A DNA stretch of 64,000 nucleotides from Paenibacillus sp. P25. Lineage in GTDB: Bacteria > Bacillota > Bacilli > Paenibacillales > NBRC-103111. The position numbers and the translations under genes are program-made. Below, one piece after another: positions 17,070-25,869 of the stretch (positions are counted from its first letter, which is position 1; the number at the start of each line of letters is the position of its first letter). The notes below the pieces were generated by a model. It saw only the letters and a list, made by a program, of their open reading frames with translations. It had not been told where the DNA came from and ran no database searches. Location: the NCBI GenBank assembly GCA_024704175.1, contig CP085629.1, positions 5,890,001 to 5,954,000 of the forward strand. Reading direction: 5' to 3'.

Positions 17070-18206
17070 TTACCCGGTAAAATAAGCGTTCAAAATCCGC
17101 AGGAATACGTTCGGGAACGCCAACTGCGCCATCTCCTCGCGGTTTACCCAGCGGTAATGCGACGGCAGCAGCGGCTCCGCGGCGGAGCCGAGCGGCGAAG
17201 CCTCGGGCCGGCACACGTACACCTCCATATCCCAATGGATATGGCTGAACGTGTGCTCCGCGTGCATGAGCCACGCGGCCGGGCCGAGGCCGAGCCCATC
17301 CGCCGCGAGCGGCGCGGCGAGCGCTTCGCGGGCGACCGACGCCGCGGGGCCGCCGGCCGGGTCCGGGGCAGGCTCCGAGCCCGCGGGAGCTTCCGTATGC
17401 GGAAGCTCCCACAGGCGGGCGAGCAGCCCCTCGGGCGGCCGCCGCCGCACGAGCACGCGGCCGGCGCGCTCGCCTTCGCCCTCCACGAGGGCGACGAGGC
17501 GGCGCTCCGGGCGCGGCGGCTTTGCCTTCTTCTTCACCGGCGGCGACTCCTCCATGCCGGCGGCCCTTCCCGCGCAATGCGCCATGACCGGACAGGTCAG
17601 GCAGTTCGGCGATTTCGGGGTGCAGACGAGCGCTCCGAGCTCCATGAGCCCCTGATTGAAATCGCCGGCCGCCCCTTCCGGGATCAGCTCCTGCGCGAGC
17701 TTTTCCATCGCTGCGCGGGTGGAGCCCTTCATAATATCTTCCTCGATGAGGAAATAGCGGGACAGCACGCGCATCACATTGCCGTCGACCGCCGGCTCGG
17801 GCCGGTTGTACGCGATGCTCAGAATCGCACCCGCCGTATACGGGCCGACGCCGCGCAGCGAGAATACCTCTTCCTTCGTCGACGGCACCACGCCGCCGTA
17901 ACGCTCCTGCACCTCGCGCACGGCGGACTGCAGATTGCGCGCACGCGAATAATAGCCGAGGCCTTCCCAAGCCTTCAGCACTTCCTCCTCAGGCGCCTCC
18001 GCCAGCGCGGCGGTCGTCGGGAACTTCTCGATAAACCGGTGGAAATACGGGATGACCGTGTCCACCCGCGTCTGCTGCAGCATAATTTCCGATACCCAGA
18101 TATGATATGGATCGCGGCGCGGCGCCAAGGCAGGTCGCGTTTGTGGCGGCGGTACCAGGCGAGCGAGCTCCGCGGAAAAGTACGATTTTTGCTCCGTAAG
18201 GTTCAT
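17070..18206 (-). CDS. mutY: A/G-specific adenine glycosylase MutY, two compensating frameshifts
   Basis: Base-excision repair enzyme removing adenine mispaired with 8-oxoguanine. EIMLQQTRVDTVIPYF (catalytic Glu region), helix-hairpin-helix RGVGPYTAGAILSIA with Asp in AVDGNVMRVL, the [4Fe-4S] loop C-x6-C-x2-C-x5-C (CTPKSPNCLTCPVMAHC), and a C-terminal NUDIX-like domain (EHTFSHIHWDMEVYVC). Residues about 37-50 read LVPPPQTRPALAP, whereas the adjacent frame reads WYRRHKRDLPWRR, the family sequence; so two shifts near 18165 and 18120 cancel. The ATG at 18206 is preferred to the further-upstream starts. Confidence 0.92.
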   Translation of the reverse strand: MNLTEQKSYFSAELARLVPPPQTRPALAPRRDPYHIWVSEIMLQQTRVDTVIPYFHRFIEKFPTTAALAEAPEEEVLKAWEGLGYYSRARNLQSAVREVQERYGGVVPSTKEEVFSLRGVGPYTAGAILSIAYNRPEPAVDGNVMRVLSRYFLIEEDIMKGSTRAAMEKLAQELIPEGAAGDFNQGLMELGALVCTPKSPNCLTCPVMAHCAGRAAGMEESPPVKKKAKPPRPERRLVALVEGEGERAGRVLVRRRPPEGLLARLWELPHTEAPAGSEPAPDPAGGPAASVAREALAAPLAADGLGLGPAAWLMHAEHTFSHIHWDMEVYVCRPEASPLGSAAEPLLPSHYRWVNREEMAQLAFPNVFLRILNAYFTG

Positions 18207-18375
18207 AAGCTCATGCGTTCTCCTTTTTGTCTTCTCAATGCACACGTTTTCAGGATATAATGAAGGCAACGGTTTTCTCGGAAAAAATCATTCCAGGGCG
18301 GCCCTTTCGCTTCCTTCCATGCTGATGCGGCCGAAGGAAACGGGGGCCCTCCACGTTAGGTAAAAGGGGATACCG

Positions 18376-19229
18376 ATGCTTACACCCGGTGAACTGGCCT
18401 CAAGGCTCAACAAGCTCGTCATCTCCATCCTGCTGGTCGGCCATCAGAAATGCGCATCGGACTGGCGCCAGAAGGCCCGTGCCATCAAATATCATTCGCT
18501 CTGGCTCGTCATTAAGGGACGGGGCACGTTCACGATCAACGGCACCCATTATCCGGCGGAGCCCGGCAGGCTGTTCTGCTATACGCCGGGGATGATCGTC
18601 GAACGGACCACCGATCCCGAGCAGCCGCTGGAATATTACTTCCTTCGTTTTCATTATACGGAATGTTACGAGGAGAAGGAACAGTGGATTGTCCGCAGCG
18701 CGGAGGAATCCCGTTTCCCCTTGGAAGGCATGTACACGGTGACGAATACGCCGCACTCATTTATTTGTTCGAGCAGCTGGATATGCTGTGGAAACGAAGA
18801 GGGCACATGACCGTGATGCGTCGTAAAATCCTGCTGCAGGAGCCGCTGCTGACGCTGGTGACCGATTTCCGCGCGCAAAAGACGGCTGGCGATACGACGG
18901 CTTCGATCGAGCAAACGCAGGATTACATGATCGGCCATTACCAGGAGCCGCTCACGCTCGAAGGTCTCGCCCAAATGGCGGGTCTCAGCGTCAGCCATTA
19001 TTCCCGCTTGTTCAAGAAGTACATCGGCTACAGTCCGATCGACTATTTGACCCATCTGCGCGTGGACCGGGCCAAGGAGCCGCTCGTGCTGTCGGACTAC
19101 CGGCTCAAGTCGATCGCGGGCAGCGTCGGCTACACGGACGAGTTTTATTTCAGCCGCATCTTCAAGAAGGTGACGGGTGTTTCCCCCAGAGAATATGCCA
19201 AAAAGCACCGCTTCAACCCCGTCAATTAG
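18376..19229 (+). CDS. AraC family transcription regulator, frameshifted
   Basis: N-terminal cupin-like sensing domain (LWLVIKGRGTFTINGTHYPA, GRLFCYTPGMIVERTT) and C-terminal double HTH (LTLEGLAQMAGLSVSHYSRL FKKY; SIAGSVGYTDEFYFSRIFKK). A shift near 18750 separates the halves. Start ATG follows AAAGGGG. It is divergent from mutY. Such regulators in Paenibacillus often govern sugar uptake, but no transporter or glycosidase lies beside it, so the target is unknown. Confidence 0.82.
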
Positions 19230-19344
19230 CCTATTAGCCGGTTTGACTTCCCTCCGCGAAAAGTGTTACGCTACCGTTAACTTAAGATGGCAAAAGCCGG
19301 TTATTCTGAGGGATAGCCGGCGCAATCGGTTTTGAGGTGAAAGG

Positions 19345-19937
19345 ATGAGTGAGCATCAAACAGGCTCCGCGTTAGGAGCAAGGAAGGCTTCGATCCGGGA
19401 ACGCTCCCGGCGGGAGGACTTGGCCGCCGCCCGGCCTTTCGCGGTGCCGCTCCTGATCTGGGGAGCGCAGTGGCTGGCTTCGGCGGTGCTGGAATTCTGC
19501 AGCCAGTGGCGGGACACGGACGCTTACCGGCAGGACACGCTCTGGGCTGCGCTGGTGCTGACCGTACTGTGGCTCGCCCTCTCCGGCCTCCGTTCCCGTC
19601 AAGGCGCTTCCGGTTCCGTGAGCGAAGCCGTCTCCCGTTCGGCCGTCCCTTTCCTGCTTGCCGCCGGGGCCTTCGCGCTTCTGCTCTACGCCCAGACGGC
19701 GGCCTGGTCGCTTCTGCCGCCGCTGCGCGGCGTGGTGCTGGCGACCGGGTATATGGCGCGGGCCTTAAATTAGGCAAGCCTCTGCTGCTGCTCGGGATAT
19801 GGATGCTGGTGCTGACGGGGACGACCGGGTTCTGGTACCTCGGCTACGCTTCGATGGCGCTCGGCGGATTCGGCGGGCTCAGCCTGATGACGGCGGCCTG
19901 GATGATCAGTTTATGGAACAGGGGAGAACAGCGGTGA
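19345..19937 (+). CDS. Multi-pass membrane protein upstream of cytochrome c, frameshifted
   Basis: About 197 residues; start MSEHQTGSALGARKASIRER. Hydrophobic segments LLIWGAQWLASAVLEFC, LWAALVLTVLWLALSGL, AVPFLLAAGAFALLLYAQ and, after a shift near 19762, KLGKPLLLLGIWMLVLTG and GFGGLSLMTAAWMISLW, so four to six spans. Family not recognised. Its TGA shares a base with the ATG of the cytochrome c gene (TGATG), which implies translational coupling and a related respiratory role. Confidence 0.6.
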
Positions 19938-20361
19938 TGACATGGAACAAAGCAGGTTATGGAGCAGTACTCGCTCTCGCATCCCTTCTGGCTCTTGCGG
20001 CTTGTGGGGGCGGCAGCGGCTCGCAGCCGTTCGGCGGCGCCAAATCCGCAGCGAACGAGTTGTCAACGGAAGCGGTACCGGTGCCTCCGAGCAGGTGCAG
20101 GCTCTATACAAACAGACCTGCATCTCCTGTCACGGCGGCAATTTGGAGGGTAGGGTCGGTCCCGCCACCAACCTGCAGAAGGTCGGAACGAAGCTCAGCA
20201 AGGAGCAGATCGCCAAGCAGATCGCAAACGGCGGCGGCGGTATGCCGGCCTTCGGCACCAAGCTGAAGCCGGAGGAAGTCGAGGCGCTGGCGGCTTGGCT
20301 GGCGGAAAAAAATAAGCGTCTTTGCAGACGCTGTGTTACTGTGCAGGCAGTCCCTCCTTAG
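19937..20361 (+). CDS. Lipoprotein cytochrome c (CccB/c551-like), frameshifted
   Basis: Starts MTWNKAGYGAVLALASLLAL followed by the lipobox AAC, so the protein is exported and lipid-anchored. After a shift near 20055 the mature domain carries the haem site QTCISCHGGNLEG and the methionine ligand in GGGGMPAFGTKLKP. It is a small monohaem electron carrier. The C-terminus reads WLAEKNKRLCRRC only because an A7 run may be one base short: with one more A the frame stops at 20315, exactly before a GCGTCT/AGACGC hairpin. The 3' end given is therefore an upper limit. Confidence 0.8.
20315..20332 (+). terminator. Hairpin at the end of the cytochrome c gene
   Basis: AGCGTCT (20315-20321) pairs with AGACGCT (20326-20332) around TTGC. 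The following sequence is only weakly T-rich, so terminator strength is doubtful. Confidence 0.4.
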
Positions 20362-20509
20362 AGAAGAGACCGCTGCAAAACACCGGTTTTTCAGAGGTGG
20401 GACTGTCGCCATTTCGCTTTCGTGTTCACTACAAACGGGCTTGCAAGCTCCTCTTGAATGGACCACGGTATTTGGTCATTGGCCGTTGCCCTATATTTTC
20501 GGGAAGCAC

Positions 20510-21363
20510 TCACGAAATCACATCATCGTGGTCGGTGCCCGTTATTACGTCAAACCACGTCTCTATCTCCTTCTCGAATCGATCCATTTTTTCATTGAAG
20601 AAACTGAGGGCATCTTTTCCCATCGGCAAGTGCACCGGGGGTTCTCCGCATTGGCCAAGAGAATGAACGCTTTGGCTAACTTGACGGGATCGCCCGGTTG
20701 CTTTTTGTTAACCTCCGTCGCGAAACTTCTCATCTCCCCCACCGTTTCCGCATAATCGTCAATCACACGGCTGGTGCGAGACAGTGACGTTCCATCCAGG
20801 AATTCCGTACGGAAGAAACCTGGTTCCACAACCGTAGCATGAATGCCAAGCGGAGCCAATTCTTTGGCCATGGCTTCCGTTAATCCTTCAACAGCAAATT
20901 TCGTAGAGCCGTAAATCCCCCATCCAACGATACCCGTTAATCCGCCGACTGAAGAGATATTGATCACATGCCCCGAGTTTTCTTTTCTCATATGAGGGAG
21001 AACCGCGCGGGTAACGTTTAACAATCCGAATACATTGACTTCAAAATTTCTCCTTACTTCCTCGTCCGTCGCTTCTTCCACCGCACTAAGCAGACCATAT
21101 CCGGCATTATTGACAAGCACATCAATTCTACCGAAGCGTTCGATTGCCTGTCCCGCCGCCTCATAAGCTTGCTGTTCATTGGTGACATCGAGTACGACCA
21201 CGCTAAGGTTATCCGGATGGCCTAGCTTGCTGGCCAGTAATTCCGGCGAATTCCGAACCGTCGCTACAACCTGATCACCGGCTCCCAGTGCTTCTTTAAC
21301 AATTTCCAATCCAAACCCTCTGGACGCTCCTGTTACGAACCAAACCTTTTGTTTTGTCATCAT
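20510..21363 (-). CDS. Short-chain dehydrogenase/reductase, frameshifted near 3' end
   Basis: NAD(P)-dependent classical SDR: cofactor loop TGASRGFGLEIV, LVNNAGYG, catalytic Ser in HVINISSVGG and YxxxK as YGSTK. A run of five C near 20643 appears one base short; the alternative frame gives PVHLPMGKDALSFFNEKM and a natural end at TGA 20510, making about 284 residues. The ATG pair at the start is preceded by AAGGAAAGGG. Substrate unknown. The next gene upstream is an AraC regulator on the same strand, which may control it. Confidence 0.88.
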
Positions 21364-21505
21364 CTTATCCCTTTCCTTTCGGTTCAGCTTGATTTGTTGT
21401 GCTGATGAGGTAAGTTTACTTCACCTGCGCGTCCCTTACTTTGCTCCAAAGCTCGATCCATTTGTTCATTTCGCTCATTTAAACAGTTTCATTGAACCGC
21501 AAAAC

Positions 21506-21549
21506 AAAAAAACCTTGAATCGCACATTCTTGTACGACCCAAGGTTTTT
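21506..21549. terminator. Hairpin terminator downstream of the AraC gene
   Basis: AAAAACCTTG (21508-21517) and CAAGGTTTTT (21540-21549) pair around a 22-base loop; on the minus strand it ends in a T7 run, consistent with termination of the AraC gene that stops at 21580. Confidence 0.6.
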
Positions 21550-21579
21550 CCGCCTATTTAAAATCACTTCATTCTCATG

Positions 21580-22458
21580 CTATGCCTTCTTTAACGCGGA
21601 TGGCGGGTAACCAAACCGCTCTTTGAATACTTTGGAGAAGTGGGCTACATTCTCAAAGCCGGTAGTAAAACAAATATCCGTTACGGATAAATTCGAATGG
21701 GTTAACAGCTCCTCCGCTTTGTCCAAACGACGATTGCGTATCCACTGCAAGGGAGATGTGTTGTACATGGCTTGAAACTCTCGTTTAAATGACGATAAGC
21801 TTCTTCCGGATAAGTACGCAAGATCACTTATGGAGACAGGGTTCATGTAGTTATCCTCAATCACTTCGGCGATATCTTTCCTTGTTTTGTGTTTAAGCTG
21901 CAAAAACTGAAGAAGAAACTGATGGTTCGCGTCCGCCACATCGAACAGCGGCTCCAGGAGCTTAAGCTTCACCAATCCGTCGCTTATTTTTTCCGTTTCA
22001 TTGAAGTAGGGTTTAAGCGACTCCAAATAACTTATAAGCCGTTCATTTATGGGATGTACACACACCGGAGCAAGATGTGCCGGATAGGAAGATTTATAAT
22101 CGGCCTGCTTCACAAATTCACGAAGAACCTCATCTTTCAGGAAAAACATCATGTAATCCAAAAGATATTGTGAATCCGGATCGCCCGATTTCTCATATTC
22201 GACAACAATCGATTTCTGCAAGAGGATCATTTCATTTTTACGAACCGTATACTCCTGATTCCCGAATCTCACCGTGTACATTCCTTCAAGGACGAAGAGA
22301 AGCAGATGGTCCTCTAAAAATAGGGTTCCCTTCGTACCTTGTGTATGTGTGCAGGATTCAATCACAGACAATCCTTTCAGCTTTAAAACACCTTGATTAT
22401 ACGGAGGCTTACTCAAGGCTTGAGGTGCCTTAACCATCACCCTGTCTCTTACCGGCAT
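21580..22458 (-). CDS. AraC family transcription regulator (ExsA-like layout)
   Basis: About 292 residues, intact. N-terminal sensing domain with FVLEGMYTVRFGNQEYTVRK and C-terminal HTH pair PVSISDLAYLSGRSLSSFKREF and SVTDICFTTGFENVAHFSKVF, ending GYPPSALKKA. Start ATG with AGGAGG eight bases upstream. Lower GC than its neighbours. Together with the downstream SDR it resembles a small regulator-plus-reductase unit; inducer unknown. Confidence 0.88.
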   Translation of the reverse strand: MPVRDRVMVKAPQALSKPPYNQGVLKLKGLSVIESCTHTQGTKGTLFLEDHLLLFVLEGMYTVRFGNQEYTVRKNEMILLQKSIVVEYEKSGDPDSQYLLDYMMFFLKDEVLREFVKQADYKSSYPAHLAPVCVHPINERLISYLESLKPYFNETEKISDGLVKLKLLEPLFDVADANHQFLLQFLQLKHKTRKDIAEVIEDNYMNPVSISDLAYLSGRSLSSFKREFQAMYNTSPLQWIRNRRLDKAEELLTHSNLSVTDICFTTGFENVAHFSKVFKERFGYPPSALKKA

Positions 22459-22480
22459 CAAATATTCCTCCTGGATACAG

Positions 22481-22880
22481 CTACGAAATCCTTGTCAGCT
22501 CGGCAAGGGCATACGCCATGGCCGACGTTTCGCTGTGCGTAATGCTAAGGTGTATCTGCAGCCGGTCCGGATCGAGCGATAAACGCCCGAGTGCCTCCGG
22601 CGCTATCCGGACGACCGGCCTTCCTTTCGGATCCGGCGAGCACCTCCACATCCCGGAACGACACCTCCTTGCCGATCCCGCGACCAAGCGCCTTCACGAC
22701 GGCTTCCTTGGCGGCGAACCGGCCGGCCGTAAATTCGGCGAGCCGCCCCTGCTTGGCGGTGGCCAGCTCCCTTTCCTTCTCCGTAAGTACCCGCTGCAGG
22801 AATCGGTCGCCGGACGGTCGCTCCAGAATCGAACGAACCCGGGCGATCTCTAGTAAATCGGTGCCAACTCCGATGATCAT
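22481..22880 (-). CDS. acpS: Holo-[acyl-carrier-protein] synthase AcpS, frameshifted
   Basis: Transfers 4'-phosphopantetheine from CoA to acyl carrier protein; essential for fatty acid synthesis. Start MIIGVGTDLLEIARV, then FTAGRFAAKEAVVKALG, both magnesium/CoA-binding blocks. A shift near 22635 moves the last part (RLSLDPDRLQIHLSITHSET) to another frame; total about 132 residues, normal. ATG has GAGGG eight bases upstream. Because the gene is essential, the shift must be a sequence error. Confidence 0.9.
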
Positions 22881-23001
22881 ACCACTGGCCCTCGCTTTGC
22901 TGTTTCCTTCGCTATTCTTCAACATTCCTCTTGTTCCCCGGATGTGATTGCAGCAATATCGCAGCTTATCCTTAGGGGGATTTCAAAGAGAGACTGCCCG
23001 C

Positions 23002-23058
23002 AAAAAAACGCCGATGATGCGCTTTGCCCTTCAAGCGGGTCGGCGCATATCGGCGGTT
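23002..23058 (-). terminator. Terminator of nadE
   Basis: On the minus strand GCCGATATGCGC pairs with GCGCATCATCGGC across about 18 bases and is followed by a T7 run (23008-23002), directly after the nadE stop. Confidence 0.7.
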
Positions 23059-23073
23059 CTTCACCCGTCCCGC

Positions 23074-23883
23074 TTAAATTCCCGGGATCGGCGCCCGCTT
23101 ATGCTCGGTCTTCAAATACTGCTTCTCCAGCTTGGCCGCCGCTTCCGGCGAGATCGCCTTGCCTTCCAGATAGCCGCTGTTGTCGTCATAGGTGATGCCG
23201 AGCTCGTTCTCGTCCGTCTGGCCTTCCCAGAGGCCCGCGGTCGGCGCTTTGTCCAGCACGCTCTGCGGAACCCCCAGCTTGCTTGCAAGCTGGCGCACCT
23301 GGCGCTTGTTCAGCGTGCTGAGCGGCGTAATGTCCACAGCTCCGTCGCCGTATTTCGTAAAGAAGCCGGTAATCGCCTCGGAGGCGTGGTCCGTCCCGAC
23401 GACGAGCAGGTTCAGCTCAAAAGCGAGCGCATACTGCATCACCATGCGGGTTCTGGCTTTCACATTGCCCTTGCCCCCGCGGCTCAGATGCCGGTGAACC
23501 CCGATCGACTTCAGCCCATGCTCTGCTTCCAGCGCAATTTCGTTAACGGCTTCCTCGATGTTCGTTTCGATGCGGTATTTCAAATCGAACGCTTCCGCCA
23601 CCGCGTAGCTATCGGAAATATCGACCTGCTCCCCGTAAGGCTGGAACACGCCTACCGTCTTGTATTCGCGGCCCTTCTCCTGCGTCAGCTCATCGGTCGC
23701 CCGCTTGCAGAGGCCTGTAGCCACAGCGCTGTCAATGCCCCCGCTGATGGCGATGAGAAGCCCGTCCACGCCGGCCTTCAGTGTATACTCCTTCAAAAAA
23801 TCCACTCGCTTGCGGATTTCCGCATCCACATCGATCTCCGGCTTCACGCCGAGCTTCGCAATAATTTCCTGCTGCAGGCTCAT
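23074..23883 (-). CDS. nadE: NH3-dependent NAD+ synthetase NadE
   Basis: Amidates deamido-NAD with ammonia, the last step of NAD synthesis. 269 residues, intact, usual size. PP-loop ISGGIDSAVATGL near residue 46; VVGTDHASEAITGFFTKYGDG; TLNKRQVRQLASKLGVP; TAGLWEGQTDENELG. No glutaminase domain, so ammonia is the donor. The ATG has AGGAG upstream. Upstream of acpS on the same strand but separated from it by a terminator. Confidence 0.95.
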   Translation of the reverse strand: MSLQQEIIAKLGVKPEIDVDAEIRKRVDFLKEYTLKAGVDGLLIAISGGIDSAVATGLCKRATDELTQEKGREYKTVGVFQPYGEQVDISDSYAVAEAFDLKYRIETNIEEAVNEIALEAEHGLKSIGVHRHLSRGGKGNVKARTRMVMQYALAFELNLLVVGTDHASEAITGFFTKYGDGAVDITPLSTLNKRQVRQLASKLGVPQSVLDKAPTAGLWEGQTDENELGITYDDNSGYLEGKAISPEAAAKLEKQYLKTEHKRAPIPGI

Positions 23884-24010
23884 CCGACAACACGCTCCTA
23901 TCCCACGTTAAATTAATAGGAGGACCGGCCCGAGACCGGACCGCCCGCCATCATTTTTTACCAGTATACCATGACCGTGCCCGAAGAAAAAACCACATTG
24001 GATGTACTGC

Positions 24011-24041
24011 AAAAAGACTTCCGCCCGGATGGGCGGAAGTC
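24011..24041 (-). terminator. Terminator of the bacilliredoxin gene
   Basis: GACTTCCGCCC (24016-24026) pairs with GGGCGGAAGTC (24031-24041) around GGAT; T5 follows on the minus strand. Confidence 0.8.
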
Positions 24042-24057
24042 TCCTGTTTAGGCCTAT

Positions 24058-24492
24058 TTATTTACAGAACTCTTCGAAAGCACCGATCAGGTCGTTTGCG
24101 ATCATTTCCGCCGAACGGTCTTCGATTTGGTGACGCTGGATGAAATGCACCAGCTGGCCGTCCTTCATCAGTGCGATGGAAGGGGACGAAGGCGGGTACG
24201 GGGCGAAATATTCGCGCGCCTTGGCCGTTGCTTCTTTATCCTGTCCTGCGAATACGGTGTAGAGACGGTCCGGCTTCACCGCATGCTGGAGTGCCTTCGC
24301 TACGCCCGGGCGGCATTGGCCTGCAGCGCATCCGCAAACCGAGTTCACGACGATCAGCGTCGTGCCTTCCTGATGGTCCAGCGCTTCCGCCACTTCCTCC
24401 GGCGTACGCAGCTCCTGCACGCCGATCCGGGTTAATTCGTCCCGCATCGGCTGGATCATATCTTTCATATATGCTTCAAATGACATCGACAT
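24058..24492 (-). CDS. Bacilliredoxin, BrxA/BrxB family
   Basis: Removes bacillithiol from S-bacillithiolated proteins in low-GC Gram-positives. 144 residues, intact. The active-site CGC motif is present in VNSVCGCAAGQCRPG, with an additional Cys four residues on; other family blocks are TVFAGQDKEATAKAREYF and PPSSPSIALMKDG. N-terminus MSMSFEAYMKDMI resembles YphP (BrxA), while PYPPSSPS resembles YqiW (BrxB), so I leave the paralogue open. AAGGAG lies before the chosen ATG; a GTG at 24504 is possible. Confidence 0.9.
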   Translation of the reverse strand: MSMSFEAYMKDMIQPMRDELTRIGVQELRTPEEVAEALDHQEGTTLIVVNSVCGCAAGQCRPGVAKALQHAVKPDRLYTVFAGQDKEATAKAREYFAPYPPSSPSIALMKDGQLVHFIQRHQIEDRSAEMIANDLIGAFEEFCK

Positions 24493-24595
24493 GTTCGCTT
24501 TCACTCCTTATCCCTCATATAAATATGCAAATCCGTTTAGGTTCATTATACAACGGCCGGGAGTGAAAGCAAAGCGGTATTCCGTTATCCTTCCC

Positions 24596-25018
24596 CTAAG
24601 ACCGGTCCCGCTGCTCCGCTTCGGTTTCCGTCTCGCGGAAGCTCGGATAGGCGACATCTTTATCCGGATGCATGAACGGATGGCCCTTGGGCGGGATGCC
24701 TTTCTCGAACAGGTCGCGGTTCTCCGAGGTTTGAAACCCCACGTCCTTATAAGGATGCACCCACTCATCCCCGGACATGACGAACGGATCGGTATCCTTG
24801 CTCCACTGGTTCAGCGGAGAATTCTCCGATTCGTAGATATGGTCTCCGATCAGCACCCCGTGCTCATTGACGAAAGGTTCCCGGGGCCCTCGTTCATTCC
24901 GGAATTCAGGAAGAAATTCGATTTCATAAGGATCGAGCTCCGGATCGTTCTTCCGGTTGTATTCGATATCGGTGCGGACGTTTTTATAAGATTCCTTCTT
25001 ATTATCGTTGCTGTTCAT
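24596..25018 (-). CDS. Hydrophilic acidic protein of unknown function (possibly DUF3905)
   Basis: 140 residues, no signal peptide or membrane segment, rich in Asp, Glu, Pro and aromatic residues. Conspicuous phrases: DPELDPYEIEFLPEFRNERG, DEWVHPYKDVGFQTSENRDL, PFMHPDKDVAYPSFRETE. The repeated HPxKDV phrase (HPYKDVGF, HPDKDVAY) suggests an internal duplication. From memory it resembles a Bacillales-only uncharacterised family (DUF3905), not verified. It follows a 42-residue gene on the same strand by 22 bases; likely one operon. Confidence 0.65.
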   Translation of the reverse strand: MNSNDNKKESYKNVRTDIEYNRKNDPELDPYEIEFLPEFRNERGPREPFVNEHGVLIGDHIYESENSPLNQWSKDTDPFVMSGDEWVHPYKDVGFQTSENRDLFEKGIPPKGHPFMHPDKDVAYPSFRETETEAEQRDRS

Positions 25019-25040
25019 CACTGCACCCCTAATCCTGGTC

Positions 25041-25169
25041 TTAGGTCGAAGGGCGGTTCGGCCCGCTCAGCTTTTTATCGACGACCTGCCCCTCCGTATC
25101 GGTTTCTTTGGTGGCCTGCGAAGCTTGAAGCTGCTGCTCCTTGGAGGCGTTCGTTTCATTCGCTTTCAT
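25041..25169 (-). CDS. Small hydrophilic protein ending GPNRPST, 42 residues
   Basis: ATG with AAAGGAG nine bases upstream; product starts MKANETNASKEQQLQASQAT and ends VDKKLSGPNRPST. Low complexity, Gln/Lys/Thr-rich, probably unstructured. The LSGPNRPS-type ending is one I associate with short Bacillales proteins of unknown role, perhaps spore-related, but this is memory only. A second ATG directly behind the ribosome site (25178) is too close. It precedes the 140-residue gene. Confidence 0.6.
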   Translation of the reverse strand: MKANETNASKEQQLQASQATKETDTEGQVVDKKLSGPNRPST

Positions 25170-25392
25170 GGAACTCATCTCCTTTCGTTTAGTTGTAGTA
25201 TGCTTTTCCGTTTATAAAATCAAACAACCCGATGGCTTCAATAACTGGAAGAACTATAACTTGCCCTTTCAGCACCGATTTCCATAATTCGACATTTCCC
25301 GGGCAATATCCGGTGGAATCGACCCTTTTCCTCATAAAACCTATCCGATTGGCGCATACTTTGGGAAAAATGCAGAGGGGTGAATCGCGAGG

Positions 25393-25869
25393 GTGAATAT
25401 GACGCTGGCGGGTTCCATTGTTATCAGTGCAGCGTCGCTGCTCAGTCTGCCGTTGTCGCGACGGCTCTTGCATCCTCTGGAAATTCTGAGCAATTATATG
25501 ACTGCAAGCCTGGTGTCGCAGATGGTTCTGAATATTTTCATTTATAATCTCGGGGTATCGAAGGCAACGCCGGGGCTTGCGAATTTTTGGACGCTGCAGC
25601 TTTCGCGGCTCATTTCGGTGCCCGTCCTCTTCGTTTGGCTGTTCTGGATCTACCGCACGGGCGCCGCACTCTGGCTCAAAGCCTTGGCAACGGCCCTATG
25701 GATCGCCGCTTTGGTAGGCTCCGATCAGCTCGTACGCCGTCTGGGCCTGATTCAGGACGAGCGGTGGTCCGTGGGCTACAGCGCTCTCCGCTGGGTGGGA
25801 CTCTGGCTCTTTCTGCTGATCTGCTGTCTCTTTTACCGCAAAACCATTCGGAAGGAGGCGGCGGCATGA
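25393..25869 (+). CDS. Four-span membrane protein, first of an overlapping pair
   Basis: 158 residues, intact. Hydrophobic spans include LAGSIVISAASLLSLPLS, YMTASLVSQMVLNIFIY, LISVPVLFVWLFWIY, LATALWIAALVGS and WVGLWLFLLICCLFY. The GTG start has AGGGGTG nine bases upstream; an ATG two codons on is possible. Its TGA overlaps the ATG of the next membrane gene (ATGA), indicating coupled translation and probably a complex. Family not recognised. Confidence 0.65.
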   Translation: MNMTLAGSIVISAASLLSLPLSRRLLHPLEILSNYMTASLVSQMVLNIFIYNLGVSKATPGLANFWTLQLSRLISVPVLFVWLFWIYRTGAALWLKALATALWIAALVGSDQLVRRLGLIQDERWSVGYSALRWVGLWLFLLICCLFYRKTIRKEAAA

